A stretch of 32,322 bases of DNA. Origin: Pseudomonadota bacterium (lineage in GTDB: Bacteria; Pseudomonadota; Alphaproteobacteria; Sphingomonadales; Sphingomonadaceae). The stretch covers positions 1 through 32,322 of the forward strand of contig JAEZCS010000006.1 in NCBI GenBank assembly GCA_023433445.1, read 5' to 3'. Positions 16,578 through 25,042 of this stretch are shown here, piece by piece (positions within the stretch are counted from its first letter, which is position 1; each line of letters starts with the position of its first letter). Both the position numbers and the translations under genes were made by a program. Under the pieces are notes generated by a model. It was not told the DNA's origin and searched no databases. It worked only from the letters and a program-made list of their open reading frames with translations.

Positions 16578-17897
16578 TCAGCCCTGTTGTGCATCATCCT
16601 CATTGCTCGCGGTCCATTCGATGATGTTGGCCTCCTGGCCGATCAAGGCAAGGCCATGGGCGATGGAGGTCAGCTCATCGCCACTCGCAATATGGCTAGT
16701 GGTGAAACGCGCCTCGAACAAGCGACGCACAGCTGGAATCAATGAAGAGCCCCCGGTGAGAAAGACATGGTCTATCGCGCCTGCCTCTATACCAGCCCGT
16801 TCAAGCGCCACTTCCACCGTGGCGGCGATGCGCGCAAGGTCGGGCGCAATCCAGCTTTCGAAGTCAGCACGGCTGACATCCGCTTCCACCTGCACCCCTG
16901 CGCTGTCGAAATGGAAATGCGCGCGTTCATCGGTCGAAAGCGCCCGCTTCAGCCGGCCGACAGCGTCATAGAGCGGATAGCCGAGCTCATTTTCAACCAC
17001 AGCAATCATTCGGCTAATCGCCGCGGGATCGTGCGCCGCCCGCTTCAGCTTCTCCAGTTCGGCCAGCGTCCGTCGGTTGTGCATCAACGCCAGCCTAGCC
17101 CAGTCGCCAAAATCAGCGAAATGACCCGCCGGTATCTCCAGCACCTTGCCCATGGAGGCATAGGTGCCGCCCTTGCCCAGCATCGGCAGGACCAGCTTGT
17201 CCATGATGCGATAGTCGAAGCGATCACCCGCTAGTCCGATACCGGCAGAACCGAGCGGCGTGCACCGCCGCGTGGCCCCCGGCGCCTCGATCCGCACGAC
17301 AGAAAAGTCGCTGGTGCCGCCGCCGAAATCCGCAACCAGCAGGGTCGCGGGCTCGTTCAGCCGCGCAGCGAAACTGAAGGCGGCGCCCAGCGGTTCATAA
17401 ACATAATGCACTTCCCGTTCGAGAGCCGCGAACATGAGGTCATATCGCTGGCGGGCAAGCGCTCCGTCCGGCCGCTGCCCCGCATAGCGCACCGGGCGTC
17501 CGACGACGACGCGCGGCGGCAAATGCTTCAGCGCGTCTGCGGCATGCGCCCGCAGCCGATCGAGAAACACATGCCCCAATTCCTCGAACCGCAGGCGCTT
17601 TTCAAAGATGGTGGCATGTTCGAACGCCTTGCTTGCGGCGACGGATTTGAAGGATTGCAGGAAGCGACTGCCTTGCGGAAATTCCAGGAATTCAGCGATC
17701 GCCCAGGGCCCTGCTTCCTTCGCGACGCCACCGGCTGCGGCATCATCCTCCCAGAAGCAGAGCGCGGAGCGGAAGATGGAGCCGTTGTTGCCCGGCGCAG
17801 GATAGTCCACCATCGCCGCCTCGCCATCGAAGCCCAGTGCAACCACCGAATTGGTGGTGCCAAAGTCGATACCGACCGATCGAGCAAGCGAAGTCAT
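16578..17897 (-). CDS. Hsp70-family protein, YegD-like
   Basis: The protein of 439 residues is an Hsp70 nucleotide-binding domain without the substrate-binding domain. Phosphate loop 1 is GIDFGTTNSVVA, the second phosphate motif is VADFGGGTSDFSVV, and the adenosine motif is VFLTGGSSLIPAV. Connect-type and insertion regions differ from DnaK. Length and lack of a C-terminal domain match E. coli YegD (about 450 residues), whose exact function is unclear. The start at 17897 (MTSLARSVGID) is chosen because the ATP-binding fold starts a few residues later and GGA lies upstream; the longer frame to 17966 adds a low-quality leader. It is divergent from the YaiI-family gene. Confidence 0.88.
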   Translation of the reverse strand: MTSLARSVGIDFGTTNSVVALGFDGEAAMVDYPAPGNNGSIFRSALCFWEDDAAAGGVAKEAGPWAIAEFLEFPQGSRFLQSFKSVAASKAFEHATIFEKRLRFEELGHVFLDRLRAHAADALKHLPPRVVVGRPVRYAGQRPDGALARQRYDLMFAALEREVHYVYEPLGAAFSFAARLNEPATLLVADFGGGTSDFSVVRIEAPGATRRCTPLGSAGIGLAGDRFDYRIMDKLVLPMLGKGGTYASMGKVLEIPAGHFADFGDWARLALMHNRRTLAELEKLKRAAHDPAAISRMIAVVENELGYPLYDAVGRLKRALSTDERAHFHFDSAGVQVEADVSRADFESWIAPDLARIAATVEVALERAGIEAGAIDHVFLTGGSSLIPAVRRLFEARFTTSHIASGDELTSIAHGLALIGQEANIIEWTASNEDDAQQG

Positions 17898-18086
17898 GAT
17901 TTCCGTCCATTTGTGGGGGGATGAAGATGGGCGGGCGGCTATTGCAGGCATGGGAGCGCAGCGCAACCAGCCGCGGGCACGGCCGCGCTCAATGGCTGAG
18001 CTTTGCCTGCCTGCCGGGAAGAGCAGCGTTCCAATACCTCGGCGCAGGCCCTCCCCTTTTCACACGATTGCCTCTACATCGCGTGG

Positions 18087-18542
18087 ATGCCTCAAATCCT
18101 GATCGATGCCGATGCCTGTCCGGTAAAGGACGAAACCTACAAAGTCGCGTGGCGGTATGACGTGCCGGTCACCGTCGTCAGCAACAGTCCTATTCGCGTC
18201 CCGGCCCATCCTCTCATCTCGCGCGTGGTGGTGAGTGACGGGTTCGATGCCGCCGATGACTGGATCGTGGAACATGTAGATGCAGGCTCCATCGTGATAA
18301 CTGCCGACATATTGCTGGCCGACCGATGCCTGAAGGCCGGGTGCGCGGCGGTGATCGCGCCGACCGGCAAGCCATTTACCAGCGCATCAATAGGCAATGC
18401 CGTTGCAACGCGGGCCATCATGGCGGATTTGCGCGCGGGTGCGATGGGTGATGGTCTGGGTGGACCGGCCCCGTTCGCAAAGGCGGATCGGTCCCGCTTT
18501 CTTTCCATCCTGGATCAGACGGTGGTCCGGCTCAGGCGATAG
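18087..18542 (+). CDS. YaiI/YqxD-family protein
   Basis: The 151-residue protein belongs to the conserved YaiI/YqxD (UPF0178) family. It opens with QILIDADACPVKDETYKVAWR, the family signature with two acidic residues and Cys near the N-terminus. VVSDGFDAADDWIVEH and ITADILLADRCLKAG, which fit a PIN-like nuclease fold, follow. It ends with the conserved GGPAPFAKADRSRFLS-type region. A nuclease role is suspected from the fold but is not established for the family. The start at 18087 is the ATG directly before the signature; the open frame to 18003 adds unrelated residues. Confidence 0.92.
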   Translation: MPQILIDADACPVKDETYKVAWRYDVPVTVVSNSPIRVPAHPLISRVVVSDGFDAADDWIVEHVDAGSIVITADILLADRCLKAGCAAVIAPTGKPFTSASIGNAVATRAIMADLRAGAMGDGLGGPAPFAKADRSRFLSILDQTVVRLRR

Positions 18543-18696
18543 GCAGGCAGAACCCACCGGACTCATGGTCGCCCGTCCCCTTCCGCGCGCCCCGGGGGTG
18601 GCCACCTCGGATCGGGCATCGCATCATGACCCGAACGGACGGCAAAGGCTAAGACACGCAGTCCGGTCTCTTTGCCTGCCCTGCCATGTGCGATGG

Positions 18697-19323
18697 CTAC
18701 CGACCTGGAGGAACCACCGGGCCACCCAGAGCGATCGCTTTCTGATAAGCAGGCCTCGCCTGGATCCGGGCCAGATAATCACGCAGCTGCGGATATTCGG
18801 CAAGGAGGCCCGCTGAGTCCGCCACTTCGATAAGATAGGCCAGATGGATATCGGCGATGGTGAATTCCGCGCCAAGCAGCCAGGGGCCACCGCCCATGCG
18901 TTCCGCGATGTATCCGAGCGTCTTGGCACGTTCCGGATTGACGAACCTCGTCAGGCCTTCCTGCAAACCTCCCACCATCCCGCCAATCAATGTCAGCATG
19001 ATCGGGAAGGCTGCAGATCCTTCGACATAATGCAGCCATTCATCATGCACTGTGCGCTCATCGGTTCCCGCCAGCGGTGCGAGCCGTCCCCCGCCGTGGC
19101 GATCGTTGAGATGGGTGAGGATTGCGCCGGACTCGGCGATCGTCAGCCCGTCGTCCACCAGGACCGGTGCCTTGCCGAGAGGATGCACAGCGGCAAGCTC
19201 CGGCGGCGCACGAAAGTTTTCATCCCGCTGGTGGACGACCATTTCATAGGGAATGCCCAGCTCTTCAAGAGCCCACAAAATGCGCGTTGAGCGAGAATAT
19301 GCCAAATGATGGAGCGTGATCAT
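18697..19323 (-). CDS. Glutathione S-transferase family protein
   Basis: The 208-residue cytosolic protein has a thioredoxin-like N-terminal domain (MITLHHLAYSRSTRILWALEE, with Ser residues near position 10 as candidate thiol-activating residues) and the cis-Pro region GKAPVLVDDG. TIAESGAIL is the glutathione-binding ES motif. The helical C-terminal domain holds the N-capping motif FTIADIHLAYLIE. The overall type is bacterial beta/theta-like GST. It would conjugate or reduce electrophiles with glutathione. It is a single gene, not overlapping its neighbours. Confidence 0.92.
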   Translation of the reverse strand: MITLHHLAYSRSTRILWALEELGIPYEMVVHQRDENFRAPPELAAVHPLGKAPVLVDDGLTIAESGAILTHLNDRHGGGRLAPLAGTDERTVHDEWLHYVEGSAAFPIMLTLIGGMVGGLQEGLTRFVNPERAKTLGYIAERMGGGPWLLGAEFTIADIHLAYLIEVADSAGLLAEYPQLRDYLARIQARPAYQKAIALGGPVVPPGR

Positions 19324-19407
19324 GGAGTGAGCCTCAATTGCAGCAGATCAATACACGAATCCTGTCGCTCAGTGATGAGCCAGCGGAGGATGGTTTGTCG
19401 CAATATT

Positions 19408-19779
19408 CTAGAACCGCGCCGGGGTGGTCCTGATCGGCACCGGTTCGGGGAAACGCCGCCATCCCAGGTCGGCGATCACATCATTGCTTTGCACCGCTTT
19501 CCGGCCTCGGCTGCGGTCAAGGGACCAGGTTATATGAAAGGTGCCGCCGTCGGGCCGTCCACTGTTGCCGCCGACCACGACGATCAAAGCCTGAAGTCCT
19601 TCCCCATCGCTGATGCTGCCGACAATTTCCGCCCGCTGGGGTTCAGGCAAGGCCGCATCTTCCGCCACGTCAGACTGTAACGTGATGTGATCAGCGATGA
19701 CGTCCGGCCAGAGGGGCGGAAAGCGATTGAGCAGCGAAGAGCGCTCACCGTCATCAAGTTTCCAGCCGACAGCCGACAT
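19408..19779 (-). CDS. Small protein with paired H-I-T motifs, possible 2H-phosphoesterase-like fold
   Basis: The 123-residue protein has two HxT motifs: DHITL at His31-Thr33 and FHITW at His82-Thr84. Paired H-x-T/S motifs in beta strands are the signature of the 2H phosphoesterase superfamily (LigT, 2'-5' RNA ligase, cyclic phosphodiesterase). The spacing of about 50 residues is short for that family, so the assignment is an inference. LQALIVVVGGNSG between them may be a strand-turn. No signal peptide is seen. The start at 19779 is chosen for GGAG upstream rather than a start at 19809. It lies 72 bp after the hybrid kinase gene on the same strand, so it is probably the last gene of the KaiC-like/kinase operon. 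Confidence 0.6.
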   Translation of the reverse strand: MSAVGWKLDDGERSSLLNRFPPLWPDVIADHITLQSDVAEDAALPEPQRAEIVGSISDGEGLQALIVVVGGNSGRPDGGTFHITWSLDRSRGRKAVQSNDVIADLGWRRFPEPVPIRTTPARF

Positions 19780-19851
19780 ATCTTGCTCCTCTCTTCCACT
19801 CACGATCAACGTCCCAGCGGACCGTTGGTCGCATAGCGCGATATCGTGCGA

Positions 19852-21942
19852 TCAGCTTTCCAGCATTTCACGAATGCGGGCGGACAGCATTTCAATTTGG
19901 AACGGCTTCGTGATCATCTGCATGTTGTCCGACAGGAAGCCGCCTCGCACCGCCGCACCTTCCGCATAACCAGTGACGAAAAGGATCGGCAAGTCGGCAA
20001 GATGTTCCCGCGCGATCTCGGCGAGTTGCCGCCCATTCATCCCCGGAAGGCCGACATCCGAGATCATGAGGTCGAAGCGACGGCCCGACTCCAGGATGCG
20101 CAACGCCTGCTGCCCATCTGCGGCCTCGGTCGCCTTGTAGCCAAGCTCCTCCAGCACATCGCGGACAAGGAGGCGCACTGATTCATCGTCTTCGACCAGG
20201 AGCACGGATTGACCATCGCCATGATGGATCGCAGCGCTTTCGGCAGGCTCTTCATGGGGCTGCATGTCGGCGACCGGCAGGTACAGGTTGACCCTAGTCC
20301 CCTGCCCCACCTGTGAATCGATGCGAACAAGTCCATTCGACTGCTTGGCGAAACCATAGACCATGGACAGGCCAAGGCCGGTCCCCTGCCCGATCGGCTT
20401 GGTGGTGAAGAAGGGGTCAAACACCTTGTCGAGCGTGCCGCCATCGATGCCGACGCCCGTGTCGGACACGCCAACCACGACGTAGCAGCCCGGCGTGACG
20501 CCCGGATTGCGGGCGCAGCATTCCTCGTCCAGCTCCGCCTCTTCACAGGACAGCGTCAAGCGGCCGCCATCGGGCATCGCATCGCGGGCGTTGATGGCAA
20601 GGTTGATGATCGCGCTTTCAAGCTGGTTGGCATCCACCAGCGCGAAGGGCAGCGGCGAGGAGGAAAGGATTTCCACCTCAATGGATTCACTCATCGTACG
20701 GCTGAGCAGGTCCTCGAGCGAATGGATGAGCTTACCTACATCGGTCGGCCGGCTGTCTAGCGATTGGCGCCGCGAAAAGGCAAGCAGCCGGGCCGTCAGG
20801 CCAGCCGCCCGCTGGGCCGACGTGCTCGCAGCATCCATGAAACGTTCGAGATCGTCCAAGCGGCCGCTGGCGATCCGGCGTTTCAATATGTCGATCGCTC
20901 CAATGATGCCGGTGAGCATATTGTTGAAATCGTGCGCAATGCCGCCGGTCAGCTGGCCGACCGCCTCCATCTTCTGCGCCTGCCGCAGCGCCTCTTCTGC
21001 GCGCGCGCGTTCTTCTGCTTCGGCCTCAAGCCGGGCCAGCGCTTCACGCAATTCCTTGGTCCTGGCGTCGACCTCCTGCTCCAGCCTCTGCGCTGCCTGC
21101 GCGAGCGCCTGCTGGCTCCTTTTCTGTTCGTCGATGTCCACGATCACCGAGATGGAACCGGTGACACGCGAACTGCCTGGGTCGCGCAGCGGCACGCCGC
21201 TTACCCGCGTCCATACCGATGGCCCATCTGGCGGGTGGTGGAGAAATTCGATACCGGGCACCTGCTCGCCCCTTAGCGCGCGCACGGTAACGAAGCGGTC
21301 GCGGGTGATGCGGCTGCCATGCTCATCATAGCCCTCCCACAATTCCTCGGCATTGGGCAACCGGGCGGGGATTTCACCAGTGGGGAGGAAGCGGCGGAAA
21401 GCAGGGTTGGACAGCAGCGTGCTGCCATCGGCATTGACGAAGGCGACGCCGACAGGAAGGTTTTCCAGCAGCGTATTCAGGCGGCCGCGCTCCGTTTCGA
21501 TCGCGGCAAACTGGTCGCGGATCAGCAGTTGCTTTTGCCGTGCCCTGATACCCGAAGCGACAGCGCTGATCAAAGATTCCCCGCTGACCGGCCGCTCCAG
21601 CAGGATGACGCTGAGCGCATTGTCGGGCAGCCGCCGCCTGACCGCCTCGCTGGATGCAAACCGCCCCGCCTGCCGCCCAGCAAGAAGGACGAAGGGTATG
21701 TCGGACCAGGCGGGCTGCGCATCCAGTGCCAAGCGCAGCGGTTCAAGGTTGGCCGACAATGCTTCTTCGGTAACCAGAACCACGCCGGTTTCCTGATCAA
21801 CGGACTTCGCTACGTCGACCAATGTCGGGCAGACATGGACGGGATGCCCTTCCCCCTTTAGCAAGCGCGCGACGCTTTCGGCGTCACTGCCATAAGGTGC
21901 GCTGACGAGAACCTTGAGGGACGAGGATGCGGCCTTATGCAC
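19852..21942 (-). CDS. PAS hybrid histidine kinase linked to the KaiC-like gene
   Basis: This is a 696-residue soluble kinase. Residues 1-130 resemble a degenerate receiver (VLVSAPYGSDAESVARLL, DIPFVLLAGR) with no clear phosphoacceptor Asp. A PAS domain follows (about 150-270; ENLPVGVAFVNADGSTLLSN). A charged coiled coil spans about 272-322. HisKA has His337 in GGIAHDFNN, and HATPase_c has INLAINARDAMPDGG, DTGVGID and GTGLGLSM. A C-terminal receiver holds Asp629 in MISDVGLPG and Lys in ITKPF. No membrane span is seen, so input is cytosolic. The start is a GTG inside GTGCATAA, overlapping the KaiC-like stop by 8 nt, which implies translational coupling and a shared function. Confidence 0.93.
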   Translation of the reverse strand: MHKAASSSLKVLVSAPYGSDAESVARLLKGEGHPVHVCPTLVDVAKSVDQETGVVLVTEEALSANLEPLRLALDAQPAWSDIPFVLLAGRQAGRFASSEAVRRRLPDNALSVILLERPVSGESLISAVASGIRARQKQLLIRDQFAAIETERGRLNTLLENLPVGVAFVNADGSTLLSNPAFRRFLPTGEIPARLPNAEELWEGYDEHGSRITRDRFVTVRALRGEQVPGIEFLHHPPDGPSVWTRVSGVPLRDPGSSRVTGSISVIVDIDEQKRSQQALAQAAQRLEQEVDARTKELREALARLEAEAEERARAEEALRQAQKMEAVGQLTGGIAHDFNNMLTGIIGAIDILKRRIASGRLDDLERFMDAASTSAQRAAGLTARLLAFSRRQSLDSRPTDVGKLIHSLEDLLSRTMSESIEVEILSSSPLPFALVDANQLESAIINLAINARDAMPDGGRLTLSCEEAELDEECCARNPGVTPGCYVVVGVSDTGVGIDGGTLDKVFDPFFTTKPIGQGTGLGLSMVYGFAKQSNGLVRIDSQVGQGTRVNLYLPVADMQPHEEPAESAAIHHGDGQSVLLVEDDESVRLLVRDVLEELGYKATEAADGQQALRILESGRRFDLMISDVGLPGMNGRQLAEIAREHLADLPILFVTGYAEGAAVRGGFLSDNMQMITKPFQIEMLSARIREMLES

Positions 21943-23437
21943 GGCCGGAGCGGTCCTCCATCAGCGGTGTGGCAGGACCCCGATATTCCGGCGTGCCGGT
22001 GAGCACGCCCCGAAAGTCCGACAGCGGTGCTCCAACGCGGACACCGTGAGAATCAATGCGGAACTCGCAGATCGAGTCTTCATGCGCCCCACTGCGATGC
22101 TTGACGACAGACAGCGCCTTGCGAATGCGGCCTTCCGCTTCGAAGAAACGCAGCAGAATGACGATGTCAGCGATGTAGGACACGTTGAGTCCACCCGCGT
22201 TCATTGACCCGAAAAAGCCCTGCTGCGGATTGACCAGCATTGTCACGACGCCCCGGTGGCTGAGGTAAGACAAGAGCTCATGCAATTGCAGGATCAGCTG
22301 CTTTTCCTGCGGCATGGCGGCGAGATAGCCGTTGAGGCTGTCGATCAGGATGATCCGCGCATCGCGATCCTCTACCTCTTGTCGAACCATCGCGGCAAAT
22401 TGGCCTGGCGCAATTTCGGCCGGATCGATTTGGCGGATGACAAGCAGGCCGTCCTCCATCAGGGCCTGAAGATCGGTGCCGAACAGTCTGGCGCGGTTGA
22501 CCAGCGTTCCTATCCGCTCATCAAACTGATAGATGACCGCGTTCTCGCCCCGTTCACAGGCCGCAATGACATATTGAAGAGCAAGCGTCGTCTTCCCTGA
22601 GCCAGCAGGGCCAGTGATGAGCGTACTCGTGCCGCGCTGGGGACCGCCGCCCAAAATGGCGTCCAGTTCAGGGATTTTGCTCGGTACCGGCTCATCCTCG
22701 AACGGCGCATGATGATCCGAAGCGATAAGACGCGGGAAGATGTCGATGCCGCCCTTGCGAATGATCATGTCGTGATAACCGGCGACGAAATCGACCCCCC
22801 GCATCTTCTGGATTTGCATCCGCCGACGGGCCGCTCCAAAATCCAGCGTCAGCCGTTCGAGAGTGACGACGCCGTGGCAGAGGCTGTGCAGGTGATTGTC
22901 ACGGAAGCCTGTACCGCCAGTCAGGTCGTCCACCAGCAGGACGGTCGTGTCGATCTGCGCGAAGAATTGCTTCAGGAACAGCAGTTGACGACGATAACGA
23001 AGCGGGTCCTGTGCGAGCAGCCTCAATTCAGAGAGACTGTCGAACACGATGCGACGCGGTTTGATCCGCAGCACCTCTTCCCGGATCAAGTCGATCGTGC
23101 CGCCCAGCTCCATTTCCCAGCTGTGCAGGATGGATTGGTCGCGGCCAATGCCAAGCACGGAATCGGCCGAGGCAAGTTCGAACAGGTTGACGTCGTCGAG
23201 GTTCCAGCCGTGAGAGGCGGCCACGACTGACAATTCTTCGCTCGTCTCAGAAAGGGTCACATACAGCACCTGCTCGCCAGCCTTCACCCCTTCCAAAAGG
23301 AATTGCAGGGCAAGTGTGGTTTTGCCCGAGCCGGGAGCACCTTCCACAAGATACAGCCGCTGGGCTGGGAGGCCGCCACCCAGCACCATGTCCAACCCAA
23401 CATTGCCGGTGGAAACGCGATCGAAAATCCCGGTCAT
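21935..23437 (-). CDS. KaiC-like double RecA-domain ATPase
   Basis: The 500-residue protein has two RecA/KaiC domains. CI has Walker A GAPGSGKT (33-40) and Walker B RRIVFDS (Asp133). CII has Walker A GPAGSGKT (276-283) and Walker B RIILIDS (Asp366). KaiC's catalytic Glu pairs appear as SE (TLSETSEEL) and DE (YQFDERIG), so one Glu of each pair is kept. At KaiC's Ser431-Thr432 phosphosites this protein reads VSYIAD, so the Ser is conserved (Ser420) while Thr is replaced by Tyr421. This may allow Ser phosphorylation but not the full two-site cycle. No KaiA or KaiB is in the window. The start at 23437 is preferred for GAGGAGG upstream; an open frame reaches 23536. It likely assembles as a hexamer and signals to the coupled kinase. 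Confidence 0.92.
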   Translation of the reverse strand: MTGIFDRVSTGNVGLDMVLGGGLPAQRLYLVEGAPGSGKTTLALQFLLEGVKAGEQVLYVTLSETSEELSVVAASHGWNLDDVNLFELASADSVLGIGRDQSILHSWEMELGGTIDLIREEVLRIKPRRIVFDSLSELRLLAQDPLRYRRQLLFLKQFFAQIDTTVLLVDDLTGGTGFRDNHLHSLCHGVVTLERLTLDFGAARRRMQIQKMRGVDFVAGYHDMIIRKGGIDIFPRLIASDHHAPFEDEPVPSKIPELDAILGGGPQRGTSTLITGPAGSGKTTLALQYVIAACERGENAVIYQFDERIGTLVNRARLFGTDLQALMEDGLLVIRQIDPAEIAPGQFAAMVRQEVEDRDARIILIDSLNGYLAAMPQEKQLILQLHELLSYLSHRGVVTMLVNPQQGFFGSMNAGGLNVSYIADIVILLRFFEAEGRIRKALSVVKHRSGAHEDSICEFRIDSHGVRVGAPLSDFRGVLTGTPEYRGPATPLMEDRSGRA

Positions 23438-23545
23438 TCGGCCATGCCTCCTCAGCACGGCCGTCACCCGATCCATCGGCCTGACAAAATCCATTGCCTC
23501 GCGCCAGGGCGAGGACCGTGCCGTACCGCCACTCATCCAGGCATT

Positions 23546-23570
23546 AACGCCTTTTCAGGCATGCGGTTGC
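23546..23570 (-). promoter_or_regulatory. Candidate EcfG-type stress promoter before the KaiC-like gene
   Basis: On the minus strand GCAAC, 16 bp, then CGTT is one base away from the alphaproteobacterial general-stress consensus GGAAC-N16/17-CGTT. A transcript would start about 100 nt before the KaiC-like start. The match is imperfect, so confidence is limited. Confidence 0.4.
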
Positions 23571-23584
23571 ATCGTCGGCAAGGC

Positions 23585-23890
23585 TTAGCGCCCGGGCGGA
23601 TCGTGCGGGGCAGGCGCGGTCACAGGGCGCAAGCTCTCGCGGTCCTCGGGCGGGACGGGCGCGGTTGGGTCGGGGCGGTAGTGCTCCTCCGCCCTGACGG
23701 TGCCATCAGGATGATTGTCACCCAGCAGATCGGCGGGAACATGGCCGGTCGACGGCTCGGACGACGCCAGAGCCGGGCGGGACTGCGCCGTCGTCGATCC
23801 CGGAGCCGGCTGCGCGTCGGGACGGGACCGGTCGAACAGCTTCTTGGCGATGAAGCCTGCACCTACGAGAATGGCGAGCTTGCGGATCAT
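23585..23890 (-). CDS. Small membrane-anchored Pro-rich hypothetical protein
   Basis: The 101-residue protein has one short N-terminal hydrophobic segment (LAILVGAGFIAKKLF) that could be a membrane anchor. A long hydrophilic tail follows, rich in Pro, Ala, Asp and Glu, probably disordered. No known domain is recognised. It follows the 168-residue membrane protein after 15 bp and precedes the KaiC-like gene, all on the same strand, and it may belong to the same stress transcript from the promoter at 24445-24469. Confidence 0.65.
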   Translation of the reverse strand: MIRKLAILVGAGFIAKKLFDRSRPDAQPAPGSTTAQSRPALASSEPSTGHVPADLLGDNHPDGTVRAEEHYRPDPTAPVPPEDRESLRPVTAPAPHDPPGR

Positions 23891-23905
23891 GGTGTCGAAC
23901 TCCCG

Positions 23906-24412
23906 TTAATGATGGGTCACTTCGGGCGCACGGACGAAAGGCATGTCGTCCGGCTCGATAGTGGTAGGATGATGGTCAGGATCGTACGGATCGCGGCCTT
24001 GATACCGCCCGTCGTACACAGGATGCGCGACCCGGCGGGCCGGAAAGGCATTGCCCGTTGTCTTGTCGAGAGCCCGTGCCACGAGTGCATCGACGATGGT
24101 TGCTCCCGCGACGAAAGCGATGGCTCCCCACAGGCCGCGATGGCGCGGCGCATTGCGGGCAGCGAGGCCGAGAGCCGCCAGGTCCATCGCGTCGCCTGCC
24201 ACCCGGTTCCACACCAGCGTCGAATGCGCGGGCGCGGCCAGCAATCCCGCCCCCGCAAGCATCTCGCGTGCGCCAAACACGCGTAAGGTGGTGCGCCCCG
24301 CGCGATGATCATTGCCCAAGGCACGGGCAATGCGGCGCGTGGCAGCTATTTCGGCAACACCCAGAGCAATCGAGAATATCCCCAGTCCAAGGCTGATCCG
24401 CCGTACATCCAT
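23906..24412 (-). CDS. Small integral membrane protein, hypothetical
   Basis: The 168-residue protein has about four hydrophobic segments (ISLGLGIFSIALGVAEIAA, MLAGAGLLAAP, DLAALGLAARN and LWGAIAFVAGATIVDALVA). It contains a conserved-looking GAREMLAGAGLL and RVAGDAMDL, a pattern seen in small bacterial membrane proteins of unknown function. A His/Asp-rich hydrophilic tail (DPDHHPTT, EVTHH) could bind metal or lie free. The start lies 33 nt downstream of a perfect GGAAC-N16-CGTT stress promoter, so general-stress control is likely. It begins the gene row that leads into the KaiC-like operon. Confidence 0.7.
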   Translation of the reverse strand: MDVRRISLGLGIFSIALGVAEIAATRRIARALGNDHRAGRTTLRVFGAREMLAGAGLLAAPAHSTLVWNRVAGDAMDLAALGLAARNAPRHRGLWGAIAFVAGATIVDALVARALDKTTGNAFPARRVAHPVYDGRYQGRDPYDPDHHPTTIEPDDMPFVRAPEVTHH

Positions 24413-24444
24413 GGTCGGCCTCCTATGCTGTATCTGCTGGCGCT

Positions 24445-24469
24445 AACGGCTTGCGCCGGGGCCTGTTCC
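24445..24469 (-). promoter_or_regulatory. EcfG (general stress sigma) promoter, perfect consensus
   Basis: On the minus strand GGAAC (24469-24465), 16 bp, then CGTT (24448-24445) matches the EcfG/sigma-EcfG consensus exactly. It sits 33 nt before the start of the 168-residue membrane protein, an ideal distance. EcfG drives the general stress response in alphaproteobacteria. Chance occurrence of nine fixed bases at this position is low. Confidence 0.7.
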
Positions 24470-24605
24470 CATCACCTGAAGGCGCTTGTCGGGGCCGCGC
24501 CAAAGCGAGGCGAAGGAACGGCGGCCGGTTTGCCCTGTCCGGTTCTTGCGGGTGGGCGGGCACTCCGTCATAGCGGGGCAACGACCAGTCTGATCGGAGT
24601 GAAGC

Positions 24606-24995
24606 GTGCCCCATTCCTGCGACCTTGCGATCCGCATGCAGCGTGCGGCGTTCAACCGCGCGCTGGCGGACAAGGACCTGAGCGCAATCGGGCCGTTGCT
24701 GGCCCCTGAGGCGATACTGGTGACCGGCAGCGATAGCGGGGTCATCACTGGCCGCAAGGCACAGTTGGTGGCTTGGAAGCGAGAATTCGCCTCGCCTGAG
24801 CGCATAGTCTATGTTCGCATGCCCACCAGCATTACCGCCTCGCCAGTCGAACCGATCGCGATGGAACAGGGTGAATGGAAAGCTGTTGCAGTGGAGACCC
24901 AGGAGCCCGCGGCATCCGGCATCTACAGCGCGAAATGGCGCAAGCTCAACGGCGAGTGGCTGATCGAGGCGGAAATCTTCGTGACGCTCGCCTGA
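24606..24995 (+). CDS. NTF2-like (DUF4440/SnoaL-type) protein
   Basis: The 129-residue protein has the cone-shaped NTF2 fold order: an N-terminal helix pair (LAIRMQRAAFNRALADKDLSAI), then LAPEAILVTGSDSGVITGRKAQ, and late strands YSAKWRKLNGEWLIEAEIF. These small domains bind or turn over small molecules or serve as dimerisation modules; no catalytic Asp/His set is evident. The start is a GTG with GGAG upstream. It is divergent from the membrane-protein gene across a gap of 193 bp and convergent with the htpG reading frame. Confidence 0.8.
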   Translation: MPHSCDLAIRMQRAAFNRALADKDLSAIGPLLAPEAILVTGSDSGVITGRKAQLVAWKREFASPERIVYVRMPTSITASPVEPIAMEQGEWKAVAVETQEPAASGIYSAKWRKLNGEWLIEAEIFVTLA

Positions 24996-25042
24996 GGGTG
25001 GCTGGCCCGGTGCATTATGCCGAGCCAGCCGACCGTATGTCT

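Noticed and set aside
17400..17930. Plus-strand frames within the Hsp70-like gene
   Set aside because: Antisense shadows of a gene with all Hsp70 ATP-binding motifs.
23438..23536. Longer KaiC-like start at 23536
   Set aside because: GAGGAGG lies just before 23437 and family similarity begins there; the longer start has only a weak ribosome site. It cannot be excluded.
24483..24560. GGAAC near 24534 as an EcfG promoter for the NTF2-like gene
   Set aside because: No CGTT occurs at 16-17 bp downstream on the plus strand; only GGTT at about 20 bp is present.
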